Shown here piece after piece: positions 1 to 7,225 of a DNA stretch of 13,805 nucleotides. The notes below the pieces were generated by a model. It searched no databases and was not told the origin of the DNA. It was given only the letters and a program-made list of their open reading frames with translations. The translations under genes were made by a program, and so were the position numbers. Within the stretch, counting starts at the first letter, position 1. Every line of letters begins with the position of its first letter. The stretch is from an uncultured Flavobacteriales bacterium (GTDB lineage: Bacteria; Bacteroidota; Bacteroidia; Flavobacteriales; Crocinitomicaceae). The stretch lies in the NCBI GenBank assembly GCA_946886545.1, contig CAMPIU010000032.1, positions 1-13,805 on the forward strand. Direction: 5' to 3'.

Positions 1-8
1 ACAGGTTA

Positions 9-37
9 TTTGTCTCTCTTAATAAGTAGTAATTTTA
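9..37 (+). promoter_or_regulatory. weak candidate promoter for menI-menF
   Basis: TTTG (9-12) is followed after 17 bases by TAATTTTA (30-37). This resembles the Bacteroidota pattern TTTG ... TAnnTTTG, but the spacer is slightly short and the final G is an A. It would place a start near base 43 and give a leader of about 50 bases before menI. Bases 1-51 are also open in frame 1, so part of this stretch could be the tail of an upstream gene outside the window. Confidence 0.25.
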
Positions 38-94
38 TCCTGAAAAGTTAGTTGCTGAAAGTCTTTTGGCTAATTTAAAAGAGAATTCGAATCG

Positions 95-520
95 ATGAAA
101 AAATTGAATAGCGTTTCGCTGGAAGAGATCAATAAGTATTCAAATAATACCATGATGGGACATTTGGATATAAAATGCGTGGAAATCGGAGAAGATTACA
201 TTGTGGCTACCATGCCTGTAGATCATCGCACGCATCAGCCGATGGGTTTATTGCACGGTGGGGCAAGTGCAGCCTTGATTGAATCAATTGGTTCCATTGG
301 TTCTACTCTGTTGCTCGATATAAGTAAAGAAGCTCCGGTTGGAATTGAGATCAATGCCAATCATATCGGAGGTGTGAGAACCGGTTCTGTAAAAGGAATA
401 GGGAAGATTGTTCACGCCGGATCACGCACACACATTTGGCAGGTCGACATTTTTGATGAGTCAAACAATAAATTGATCTGTACCGGACGTTTAACCGTTA
501 TGATTGTTCCAAGAACGTGA
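95..520 (+). CDS. menI: 1,4-dihydroxy-2-naphthoyl-CoA thioesterase (hotdog fold, YdiI/MenI type)
   Basis: Hydrolyses DHNA-CoA to 1,4-dihydroxy-2-naphthoate, the last step before prenylation in classical menaquinone synthesis; cytoplasmic. The 141-residue protein is a single hotdog domain of normal family length. The catalytic block GLLHGGASAALIES is present, with Q48, H54 and E63 at the same positions as the active-site residues of E. coli YdiI as I remember it. The second half (EINANH, then GSRTHIWQVDIFDE) also follows YdiI closely. The stop codon overlaps the GTG start of menF by 4 bases, so the two are probably translationally coupled, and the neighbours menF and menD support MenI over a general PaaI-type thioesterase. 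No Shine-Dalgarno sequence is visible. Family assignment is firm; the substrate is inferred from sequence and context. Confidence 0.9.
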   Translation: MKKLNSVSLEEINKYSNNTMMGHLDIKCVEIGEDYIVATMPVDHRTHQPMGLLHGGASAALIESIGSIGSTLLLDISKEAPVGIEINANHIGGVRTGSVKGIGKIVHAGSRTHIWQVDIFDESNNKLICTGRLTVMIVPRT

Positions 521-1491
521 AAGATTTAGTCATTTATAGATTGCCTAAAGAAAAAGCCCCTGTAATCAAAAGAGGAACTTTTTCGGCTTTGAATAAAGGT
601 GAAAAACCTTCCGGATTTGTGGTTTCCGATTTCCTGCATGAACGGACTTTTCATTTCAAAGAATCCCTTGAATTCGATACTGCTTTTGATTTTCATTACG
701 GTAAAGAAATTCCCATTGTTATTTCAAGAAGAGATTACCAGATAGAAGCTCAGGCTTTTTTGAATTCGTTTCCCCTGCTTGGAGTCGAAAAGGGAGTTTT
801 TTCACGGGTCAAACAAACACCTTTTGATGGAGAAAGAGCATTTGATCTGTTTCACATGCTGGAAAGTACCTACCCCAATGCATTTTGTTACCTGATTTCG
901 TCAAAGGAGTTCGGGACCTGGATCGGAGCCACTCCCGAGTTGCTGATGAACCAGGAAGGAATGGTTTGTAAAACAGTTGCCCTGGCAGGAACTCACGGGG
1001 AAAATGAAGAGCATGAATGGACACCGAAGGAGCTGGAGGAACATGCTTTTGTAGTAGACGCGATCAAAGAGAGTTTGGAACGGAATGAGTGCGTTGAAAT
1101 TGAATCCGAAGGACCTTATGTTGTCCATGCAGGACCGGTTCAGCACCTGAAAACCGACTTCAAAGCACTGCTTACAAAACCGAATGCATGGTCGATTGCA
1201 TTGGATCTGCATCCTACTCCCGCAGTTTGCGGAACTCCAAGAAGAAATGCGATTGAAGCAATTGCAAGCAGGGAAATGCATAACCGCGAATTGTATACCG
1301 GGTTTATAGGACTATTTGAAGAAGGAAATACCAACCTGTTTGTAAATCTTCGCTGCGCACAACTCTTTCACGATAAAGCCTTTTTATATGTAGGCGGAGG
1401 TTTTACCCTTGATTCTATCCCCGATCTGGAATGGGAAGAAACAGAACACAAGGCTGAAACACTGATGCGTGTGATGAAAAAGATTTATTAG
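517..1491 (+). CDS. menF: isochorismate synthase MenF
   Basis: Converts chorismate to isochorismate, the committed step of the classical menaquinone pathway; soluble, Mg2+ dependent. The chorismate-binding fold is recognisable: K92 in KGVFSR fits the general base (K190 in E. coli MenF), E141 in GATPELL fits the general acid, and then come ALAGTH, the KELEEH metal-ligand helix, CGTPRRNAIEAI, RELYTGFIG and the C-terminal GGGFTLDS ... LEWEETEHK. At 324 residues it is about 100 shorter than E. coli MenF (431); the loss is in the N-terminal half, and the catalytic core is complete. The start is GTG inside the GTGA overlap with the menI stop; no ATG in this frame would keep the N-terminus. A salicylate or EntC-type role cannot be excluded from motifs alone, but flanking menI and menD make MenF much more likely. 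Confidence 0.92.
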   Translation: MKDLVIYRLPKEKAPVIKRGTFSALNKGEKPSGFVVSDFLHERTFHFKESLEFDTAFDFHYGKEIPIVISRRDYQIEAQAFLNSFPLLGVEKGVFSRVKQTPFDGERAFDLFHMLESTYPNAFCYLISSKEFGTWIGATPELLMNQEGMVCKTVALAGTHGENEEHEWTPKELEEHAFVVDAIKESLERNECVEIESEGPYVVHAGPVQHLKTDFKALLTKPNAWSIALDLHPTPAVCGTPRRNAIEAIASREMHNRELYTGFIGLFEEGNTNLFVNLRCAQLFHDKAFLYVGGGFTLDSIPDLEWEETEHKAETLMRVMKKIY

Positions 1492-1498
1492 GAGTGAA

Positions 1499-1527
1499 TT
1501 GTCAGTTCAACAATTGAACTAATTTCG
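1499..1527 (+). promoter_or_regulatory. candidate promoter with inverted repeat in the spacer
   Basis: TTG (1499-1501), an 18-base spacer, then TAATTTCG (1520-1527) resembles a Bacteroidota promoter with one mismatch in the -7 box. The spacer is almost filled by an inverted repeat, AGTTCAA (1504-1510), CAA loop, TTGAACT (1514-1520). The position could suit an operator for the exported protein gene at 1556. There is no T-run after it, so it is a poor terminator for menF. Confidence 0.3.
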
Positions 1528-1555
1528 CTGGAGTTTTTACTTATTACTGATACTT

Positions 1556-2536
1556 ATGAAGATTTCTCTTCTTGTTGCGTTCATTGCATCTTGTTTACTT
1601 TTAAATACGGCCCGGGCCCAAAATTTGAAACCTGAAAAAGCAGTTTCATTAAGCATAGATATTCCTCCTGTGAACCTGGATTACATAGGAAACACGAGAA
1701 TATATGTTGATCCGATCTCAAACGATTCTTACAATATTCGGGGTACATTTATTCGAAAGTTCAATAGCCGGGTCTATACTTTCGAAACATCCGTTGAAGC
1801 AAGTGATATGTATGTAACATTTTCAATGAACCGGATCAATAAAAAGAATGCAGCTCCATCAACTTCATCTTCTACAAGTACGGACAAAAAGGGAAATAAA
1901 ACAACTACAACGACTTATCGCTACGATGGCGAAGAACAAATTGATCTTATTTTTACCTTGAATCTTGCAAACGGAGTTACGGTAAAAACGTATTCAGAAT
2001 CCGGTTATAGTCAGTATTCGGGCACTTCAACGAAGAATTACGAGAGCGCAAAAACAGAGTATAATAACAACAAATCGAAAAAAGTAGCCGCTACTATTGA
2101 GGATTTGGTTGGTAGAGTTTATACTAAAATGTGTGCGGATTATCTGATCGGGAACAGGAATATTGATCTGTATGCAATCGGTGCAAAATCAAAAAAACAA
2201 GATTATTCGGATCTCAATAAAGCGGGTGAGCTTTTTACTCAATGGGTAAATACTAATCCAACTAACCAAACCGCTCCCGAAATTATTGAAGCATTGAAAT
2301 TGTACGACGAAGCTTTATTGGAATACGAGCCGGGATCTAAAAAGAACCGGGTTAACAATGAAATAGCTGCGGTTTGCTACTATCAGAAAGCATGTGTGGA
2401 ATTCTATTTGAAGAACTACCGAATGGCGGAAGAATTTGTCCTGAAATCGGAGTCATTGGATAAACGGATTCATTTCAGCCAGGAAAATATGAAAGATCTG
2501 TTGAAGTTATTAAGAGACCGGAAGGTTTTTAATTGA
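1556..2536 (+). CDS. exported protein of unknown function with C-terminal TPR-like helices
   Basis: I do not recognise a named family. Residues 1-21 form a clear Sec signal peptide (MKIS, hydrophobic core, cleavage likely at ARA/QN), with no lipobox cysteine, so the product is periplasmic or secreted. Residues about 25-95 look beta-rich. A low-complexity Ser/Thr/Lys stretch follows at about 98-117, then a second beta-like section. From about 225 to 320 the protein is helical, with TPR-like spacing (KLYDEALLEY, then CYYQKACVEFYLKNYRMAEEF). It interrupts the menaquinone genes menF and menD, 64 bases after one and 75 before the other, with its own candidate promoter and a terminator-like hairpin at its end. 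It therefore looks like an independent insertion, not a pathway enzyme. No type IX sorting domain is seen at the C-terminus. Confidence 0.8.
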   Translation: MKISLLVAFIASCLLLNTARAQNLKPEKAVSLSIDIPPVNLDYIGNTRIYVDPISNDSYNIRGTFIRKFNSRVYTFETSVEASDMYVTFSMNRINKKNAAPSTSSSTSTDKKGNKTTTTTYRYDGEEQIDLIFTLNLANGVTVKTYSESGYSQYSGTSTKNYESAKTEYNNNKSKKVAATIEDLVGRVYTKMCADYLIGNRNIDLYAIGAKSKKQDYSDLNKAGELFTQWVNTNPTNQTAPEIIEALKLYDEALLEYEPGSKKNRVNNEIAAVCYYQKACVEFYLKNYRMAEEFVLKSESLDKRIHFSQENMKDLLKLLRDRKVFN

Positions 2537-2567
2537 TTTTAGACAATAGTTTTTGTTTAAAAACCTT
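2522..2567 (+). terminator. terminator-like hairpin overlapping a stop codon
   Basis: AAGGTTTTTAA (2522-2532) and TTAAAAACCTT (2557-2567) form a perfect 11-bp inverted repeat around a 24-base loop. The left arm is the last codons of the exported-protein gene. The stem is A/T rich and is not followed by a clean T-run, so termination would be weak. It may instead protect the 3' end of the transcript. Confidence 0.4.
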
Positions 2568-2599
2568 TCCGATTCTCCATTTTCAATTCTCAATTAAGC

Positions 2600-2607
2600 T
2601 AAATTTA
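2600..2607 (+). promoter_or_regulatory. candidate -7 box of menD
   Basis: TAAATTTA matches TAnnTTTG in all but the last base and lies only 4 bases before the menD ATG. No convincing -33 TTG is visible at the expected distance. If used, transcription would start at or next to the start codon and give a leaderless message. The same arrangement occurs before lpxD. Confidence 0.35.
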
Positions 2608-2611
2608 CACC

Positions 2612-4312
2612 ATGATTTCAAGTGCAAAATTGGAAGTGCAGCTTTTAGTTGATGGCTGTAAAAAAGTAGGTGTAACACATGTCGTTATTTCTCCCGGATC
2701 TAGGAATGCTCCTTTAAGCATTGCTTTTGATGAAGATCCGCACTTCCGGGTTTTTGTTGTACCTGATGAACGCGTTGCAGCATTCTATGCTCACGGGATG
2801 GCTCAAAAATTAAAAAAACCGGTTGTGATTGCCTGCACTTCAGGATCTGCTCCCTTGAATTATTATCCCGCTATTGCCGAAGCTTTCTACCAGGAAACTC
2901 CTTTGATCGTTATTTCTGCCGACAGACCTTTGGAATGGGTTGATCAGGGCGATGGACAAACTATCCGGCAGGAACGTGTGTTTGATAACATGGTTTTGAA
3001 AAGTGCTCAGTTGAATGAAATCCACTCGGATAATCAGCGCTGGCATTTCGAACGGAATTTGTCGGAAGTACTGCAGGCTGCTATCGGAGTAAGAAAGGGT
3101 CCGGTTCACTTGAATATTCCTTTCTCGGAACCTTTATATGAAACGACAACGGATATTCATATTCTGAAGAATTGGGTGGAACTTGCCGAAACGGAATCCG
3201 TTTTGTCAAAAAACAGCAAAATCAGGTTAGAAAATTTGTGGGCGGGTTCTGAAAAAAGATTGATCATCGTCGGACAGCTTCAAAAAGATCCGGATTTGCA
3301 GGAGCAGTTGGAAAAATTGGCTTTAGACGGATCCATTGCTGTTTTGGTAGAACATACTTCCAATATGTACAGTCCGTATTTTGTTTCCAATATAGACAGA
3401 ACGCTGAACATCATACCAGAATCGGAAGTGAAATCGTTTCATCCTGATTGCATCGTCACAATTGGTGGGGCAATCGTTTCAAAGAAAATAAAAGCATTTC
3501 TTCGTCAGTCCAAAGCACCGGTCATTCGTTTTGGAGTAGATTTTCCGTTTATGGATACTTATCAGAATCTGCGTTTTACGGCAGAGATTTCTGCATTGAC
3601 AGGGCTTAAGTATATTCAGGAACTGGTGGGAATTAATCCGCATAAATCGCGGTTTGGTTTTGCCTGGAAAAAATTGGATCAGTATGGATCCGATGAACAA
3701 AAACAAGTTTGTGCGAACCAACCGTGGAGTGATCTGAAAGCGATGGAATTTGTCATGGATATCATTCCTGATCAATGTAATCTGCACATTTCAAATAGTT
3801 CCCTGATTCGCTATGCCTTGCTGTTTGATCCGATTAAAACCGTGAATTACTGGTGTAACCGCGGTACAAGCGGAATCGATGGAAGCAGCTCAACAGCAGT
3901 TGGATCTGCAATTGCATCACCCAATGAACCGCATGTACTGATCACAGGAGATTTATCATTTTTCTATGATTCCAATGCCTGGTGGAGTAAACATTTACCC
4001 CCTAATTTGAGGATCATTGTAGTCAATAATGGAGGAGGAGATATTTTCAATATTATTCCGGGACCTAAATCCACAAAACAATGGAAGAAGATTTTTGTTG
4101 CGGAACAGGAATTATCAGCACAAGACATTGCCAAAACTTATCAGTTGGAATATTTCGGAGCCTCTTCTCAAATGGATTTGGATAACCACCTGGAAGCATT
4201 CTTTTCAGAAAGCACCAACGAAAAACCGAAGCTTCTGGAAATTAATACGATGAATGAACAGAATAGTGCTGTTTTGGAAGCTTACTTTAAAGCATTTACT
4301 AAAAGAGTGTGA
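2612..4312 (+). CDS. menD: SEPHCHC synthase MenD (thiamine-diphosphate enzyme)
   Basis: Condenses isochorismate with 2-oxoglutarate, using thiamine diphosphate and Mg2+, to make the SEPHCHC intermediate of menaquinone synthesis; cytoplasmic. At 566 residues it has the usual full length (E. coli 556). The N-terminal Pyr domain carries ISPGSRNAPL (26-35) and PDERVAAFYAHGMA, where E53 fits the glutamate that activates the thiamine ring. The C-terminal PP domain has RGTSGIDGSSSTAVG and the cofactor/metal motif beginning G446-D447 (GDLSFFYDSN) and closing with N472-N473 (VVNNGGGDIF). No key residue is missing. It uses the isochorismate made by the MenF encoded upstream. It probably has its own promoter, since an exported-protein gene and a hairpin separate it from menF. 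menB, menC and menE are not in the window. Confidence 0.95.
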   Translation: MISSAKLEVQLLVDGCKKVGVTHVVISPGSRNAPLSIAFDEDPHFRVFVVPDERVAAFYAHGMAQKLKKPVVIACTSGSAPLNYYPAIAEAFYQETPLIVISADRPLEWVDQGDGQTIRQERVFDNMVLKSAQLNEIHSDNQRWHFERNLSEVLQAAIGVRKGPVHLNIPFSEPLYETTTDIHILKNWVELAETESVLSKNSKIRLENLWAGSEKRLIIVGQLQKDPDLQEQLEKLALDGSIAVLVEHTSNMYSPYFVSNIDRTLNIIPESEVKSFHPDCIVTIGGAIVSKKIKAFLRQSKAPVIRFGVDFPFMDTYQNLRFTAEISALTGLKYIQELVGINPHKSRFGFAWKKLDQYGSDEQKQVCANQPWSDLKAMEFVMDIIPDQCNLHISNSSLIRYALLFDPIKTVNYWCNRGTSGIDGSSSTAVGSAIASPNEPHVLITGDLSFFYDSNAWWSKHLPPNLRIIVVNNGGGDIFNIIPGPKSTKQWKKIFVAEQELSAQDIAKTYQLEYFGASSQMDLDNHLEAFFSESTNEKPKLLEINTMNEQNSAVLEAYFKAFTKRV

Positions 4313-4316
4313 TTTT

Positions 4317-4376
4317 GACTCCGCCACCTTTTCCGGGAAAAAATTATTTGAAAGTGCCCCGAGCGGAGTCGAAGGG
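4317..4376. repeat. REP-like inverted repeat downstream of menD
   Basis: GACTCCGC (4317-4324) is the exact reverse complement of GCGGAGTC (4363-4370). The right half, CCCCGAGCGGAGTCGAAGGG (4357-4376), folds on itself through CCC/GGG and CGA/TCG. From memory this resembles short palindromic repeats of the type CCCTTCGACTCCGCTC, which are scattered between genes in many bacteria. A small CTTTTC/GAAAA hairpin sits between the arms. It may end menD transcription or act as a mobile palindromic unit; only one copy is visible here. Confidence 0.5.
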
Positions 4377-4579
4377 TAAAACAAAGAGAGCCCAAACTGC
4401 TAAAAACTACTACGAAAAAGACAGCTGGACCCTCTGATTGGTTTGAATGCCTCTAAATAGGGCAAGGTTCAATATTGCTAATGTAAGTAAATCAGATATT
4501 TAAAACAAAATTTAAAATCTAAAAATTCTGTTAAAAATGAAAAAAATCACAAATCCATTTTTTATAGTTTAATTGACAT

Positions 4580-4587
4580 TAAATTTG
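4580..4587 (+). promoter_or_regulatory. -7 box of the terC operon
   Basis: TAAATTTG is a perfect match to the Bacteroidota TAnnTTTG element. It lies 16 bases before the terC GTG and predicts a leader of about 10 bases. No clear -33 TTG was found; the region where it should lie is a T-rich run. Confidence 0.5.
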
Positions 4588-4603
4588 TCTCAAAAAAGAA
4601 ACA

Positions 4604-5389
4604 GTGGAATTTGATATATTGACAACCGGCATCGGAATTTTTTACCTCGTTGTATTAACCTTATTGGAGATCGTATTAGGTATTGATAACATTATTTTTA
4701 TCTCAATCATTACAGATTCCCTGGTAAAGCAAGATCAGCGAAAAGCCCGGATTTTAGGTTTGAGCCTGGCCTTAATCATCCGATTGCTGTTGTTGAGTGT
4801 AGTCTCATGGATTATGCAATTGGATCAAAACTTTTTATTTAAAGGGATAGAATGGCTCCACTATTTCCCTTATACAGATGAAAAAATTACAGGTCACAGT
4901 TTAGTATTGTTGATAGGAGGACTTTTCTTGATATACAAATCGGTTGGAGAGATGCACTCAAGTGTAAAAGGAAGCCATGACGAACTCAAGAAAAAGAAAA
5001 AAGTGCGCTTGGGAGCGGTTGTGATGCAAATTGTTGCAATTGACTTTATTTTCAGCTTCGACTCTGTGATTTCAGCTATTGGTATGACGAATGATATTCG
5101 CCATGAGGCACATGGGCAAGATCCGTTTGCAATTATTGTTTTGGCTGTGGTTATTTCCATGATTGTCATGTTGATTTTTGCAAGACCGATTGCCAATTTT
5201 ATCAATGCACGACCAACCATTAAAATGATTGCACTTGGTTTCCTTGTAACGATTGGGGTATTATTGATTGCAGAATCATTCGGTCAGCATATTCCGAAAG
5301 GATATATTTATTTCGCAATGGTTTATGCCTTGTTTGTTGAGTTTCTCAATATCCGGATGCGTAAAAATAAAAAGGAACCTGAATTGTGA
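4604..5389 (+). CDS. TerC-family integral membrane protein
   Basis: An inner-membrane protein of the TerC family, members of which are linked to Mn2+ export, metal supply to exported proteins, and tellurite resistance. The 261 residues hold about seven hydrophobic segments. The two hallmark membrane motifs with buried acidic residues are present: LTLLEIVLGIDNIIFISII (about 20-38) and the later AIDFIFSFDSVISAIGM. A charged cytoplasmic-type loop (KGSHDELKKKKKVR) lies between them. The start is GTG, 16 bases after the -7 box, and gives a short N-terminus straight into the first membrane helix. The stop overlaps the next gene by 4 bases, so the two are coupled. The family is certain; the transported ion is inferred only from the family. 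Confidence 0.9.
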   Translation: MEFDILTTGIGIFYLVVLTLLEIVLGIDNIIFISIITDSLVKQDQRKARILGLSLALIIRLLLLSVVSWIMQLDQNFLFKGIEWLHYFPYTDEKITGHSLVLLIGGLFLIYKSVGEMHSSVKGSHDELKKKKKVRLGAVVMQIVAIDFIFSFDSVISAIGMTNDIRHEAHGQDPFAIIVLAVVISMIVMLIFARPIANFINARPTIKMIALGFLVTIGVLLIAESFGQHIPKGYIYFAMVYALFVEFLNIRMRKNKKEPEL

Positions 5390-5958
5390 ATCCGGATGCA
5401 ATCCTGAAAATTCTTGGGATCGAAAATATAGATGAAGCAGCGGATGCACTTGAAATGGAGATTTTTGAACTCAAAAAATCCATTTTGGTAAAACCTTTGT
5501 TAAGACTGACGCTCAAATCGAAATTCACTCGCTTGGATTTATTGGCTCAAATGGCAGAAAGCCGACAGCTTTATAAAAATGATGAAGCGCTGCAATTCAG
5601 CTATGATTTGGTAATAAGTGATGAGGTGCTTGTTGTCTGGGAGAGCTACATGAAAGCCAGAAGCCAATGGAAAATTGCATTTACTCAAACGCAAACACCG
5701 CGTGCTTTGAAAAGTATTCTGGAGGAAGGGTTAAATCTTGAAAGAACATTCTCAGAACAATTTAAAGCTTTGAGTTGGACGGATGAAGAACCGGTGTTCG
5801 GAGTGGAACCGGATCCCATGCTGATCCAAAATGGATTGAAACAAGCGGCCGGGAAAGGATGGCTTACATTCGCTGACCTGGAAAAGAATAAAAATGAACT
5901 TGAAAAAGACCTGTTGCTAGCGATAAAGCGCTTATCTTTGCTGCCGAAATACCTGTGA
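5386..5958 (+). CDS. unrecognised helical cytoplasmic protein
   Basis: I do not recognise this 190-residue protein. It has no signal peptide or membrane segment and reads as almost entirely alpha-helical, rich in Leu, Lys and Glu. The N-terminus (ILKILGIENIDEAADALEMEIFELKKSIL) resembles a short helical adaptor, and the C-terminal 30 residues could form a coiled coil. The GTG start lies in the GTGA overlap with terC; the nearby ATG is out of frame, so the overlap decides the start. Translational coupling to terC suggests a partner or a product needed in fixed proportion with it, but this is inference. It is followed after 25 bases by the DUF493 gene. Confidence 0.75.
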   Translation: MNPDAILKILGIENIDEAADALEMEIFELKKSILVKPLLRLTLKSKFTRLDLLAQMAESRQLYKNDEALQFSYDLVISDEVLVVWESYMKARSQWKIAFTQTQTPRALKSILEEGLNLERTFSEQFKALSWTDEEPVFGVEPDPMLIQNGLKQAAGKGWLTFADLEKNKNELEKDLLLAIKRLSLLPKYL

Positions 5959-5983
5959 GCAATATTGAAAATAGTTAAAAATC

Positions 5984-6253
5984 ATGAGTGAAGGACCGTT
6001 TGATAAATTGAGAGAGCAACTAAGCTTGGAAGAATGGCCGAATGTCTATTTCTTTAAATTTATTGTACCCAATACCCCGCAATCTTTAGCTCAAACGACT
6101 GCTTTATTTGATGAAACGGCGCAGATTCAGTTTCATGAGTCGAGCAATGGTAAATTTGTAAGCGTAAGTGTGAAAGAACTAATGCTGGATGTAGATTCGA
6201 TCATTGCAGTATATGAAAAAGCTCAAATAATCCCGGGAATTATTTCCTTGTAA
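5984..6253 (+). CDS. DUF493 (YbeD-like) small protein
   Basis: An 89-residue protein of the DUF493/YbeD family, which has a small ACT-like alpha/beta fold; its function is not settled, though ligand binding or regulation has been proposed from the fold. The family pattern is visible: an N-terminal LREQLSLEEWPNVYFFKFIVP strand, an ALFDETAQIQFHESSNGKFVSVSV central hairpin, and VDSIIAVYEKAQIIPGIISL at the end, where YbeD proteins close with a conserved 'v..vL' segment. It is the usual length. It sits third in the terC run, 25 bases after the preceding gene and only 3 bases before the next, so it is almost certainly co-transcribed. The start ATG is preceded by an A-rich leader and no Shine-Dalgarno sequence. 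Confidence 0.75.
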   Translation: MSEGPFDKLREQLSLEEWPNVYFFKFIVPNTPQSLAQTTALFDETAQIQFHESSNGKFVSVSVKELMLDVDSIIAVYEKAQIIPGIISL

Positions 6254-6256
6254 AAT

Positions 6257-6742
6257 ATGAAAAAAAGAACCGTTTTGACCTTGATTGGTCTTAGTTTCAT
6301 GATTACCTTACTGATTTTGTTCCGGGTAAATTTTGTGAAAGGAATCCGCTCCTGGGAAAGCAAAGTTTTGGGAACCTTAATCGCGCTGACGGCAATTGTA
6401 ATGTTGTATATCGCTTACAAATCTGTGATTAGGTACTTTTCAAAAGGAACTTTGAAAAAAGAAGATTACGCATTGCTTTTTGATTTGGAAAACAGAGAAC
6501 AAAGTGATGAAGTGGAGTTTTACTTTACGATCGAGCAAAACAAAAAAGTTGTGTTTTCAATTTTGAATGAAAAAATGGAAGCAATCAAAATTCTTCAGGA
6601 TAAAGAGTTTTCTTCGGGCGGTCACATAGTCCGCTTTGATACCAAGGACCTGGATAACGGAATCTATTTCTATTGCCTGGAAACAGATAATCAGAAAACA
6701 ATGAAAAAAATGTTTGTTCAGCATGACAATCTGACAGTGTAA
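6257..6742 (+). CDS. two-helix membrane protein with sorting-domain-like C-terminus
   Basis: Unknown function; 161 residues. Two hydrophobic segments are clear, about 9-22 and 36-55, joined by a basic loop. Residues about 75-155 look like the beta-sandwich module of type IX (Por) secretion sorting domains and FlgD-like Ig folds: alternating strands (KKVVFSILNEKMEAIKILQ), then FDTKDLDNGIYFYCLETDNQ and KKMFVQ, close to the usual GiYfy...t.KKm.vq ending. There is no cleavable signal peptide. With MKKR at the N-terminus and two helices, the positive-inside rule favours a cytoplasmic C-terminus, which is strange for such a module. The gene starts 3 bases after the DUF493 stop and ends the terC run; trxA has a separate promoter 17 bases further on. 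Confidence 0.75.
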   Translation: MKKRTVLTLIGLSFMITLLILFRVNFVKGIRSWESKVLGTLIALTAIVMLYIAYKSVIRYFSKGTLKKEDYALLFDLENREQSDEVEFYFTIEQNKKVVFSILNEKMEAIKILQDKEFSSGGHIVRFDTKDLDNGIYFYCLETDNQKTMKKMFVQHDNLTV

Positions 6743-6758
6743 ATTGTCTTGGCAAAGC

Positions 6759-6790
6759 TTTTGACAAACAAAAAACAAATAGTAACTTTA
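6759..6790 (+). promoter_or_regulatory. promoter of trxA
   Basis: TTTTG (6759-6763), a 19-base spacer and TAACTTTA (6783-6790) are the best two-box match in the window to the Bacteroidota consensus TTTG-N19-21-TAnnTTTG; only the last base differs. The predicted start near 6796 gives a leader of about 30 bases. A short AATTG-AAA-CAATT inverted repeat (6814-6826) lies directly before the ATG. Confidence 0.55.
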
Positions 6791-6826
6791 GACCGACGAA
6801 AGAAGTCGCATAAAATTGAAACAATT

Positions 6827-7144
<318 letters not shown>

Positions 7145-7163
7145 TTTTAGAATTCAATAAAAT

Positions 7164-7205
7164 AAAGGTCCGGCCCGATAGCTATCGTGGATCGGACTTT
7201 TTTTT
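7164..7205 (+). terminator. rho-independent terminator of trxA
   Basis: GTCCG (7168-7172) pairs with CGGAC (7193-7197) outside an inner hairpin built on CGATAGCTATCG, and eight T's follow (7198-7205). An A-rich stretch precedes it. This is the strongest terminator on the plus strand in the window and separates trxA from the next gene. Confidence 0.85.
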
Positions 7206-7225
7206 GAAATTCACAACCGGTTTAC

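Larger units (their letters stand above)
4313..4603. other. 291-base intergenic gap between menD and terC
   Basis: No open frame here looks like a gene. The first third (4317-4376) is a G/C-richer repeat structure. The middle (4377-4490) shows nothing I can name. The last third is very A/T rich; it includes an imperfect palindrome around 4494-4520 (AGATATTTAAA against TTTAAAATCT) and the -7 box of terC. I looked for a yybP-ykoY manganese riboswitch, which precedes terC-like genes in other phyla, and saw no convincing match. Confidence 0.6.

Noticed and set aside
4450..4520. small gene in the menD-terC gap
   Set aside because: No open frame with a plausible start and protein-like composition; the sequence is A/T-rich and broken by stops.
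4313..4603. yybP-ykoY manganese riboswitch before terC
   Set aside because: No recognisable conserved loops, and the predicted leader is only about 10 bases.
6749..6826. 26-codon N-terminal extension of thioredoxin from a TTG
   Set aside because: It lies across the trxA promoter boxes, starts with a rare codon, and would precede a complete standard thioredoxin N-terminus.
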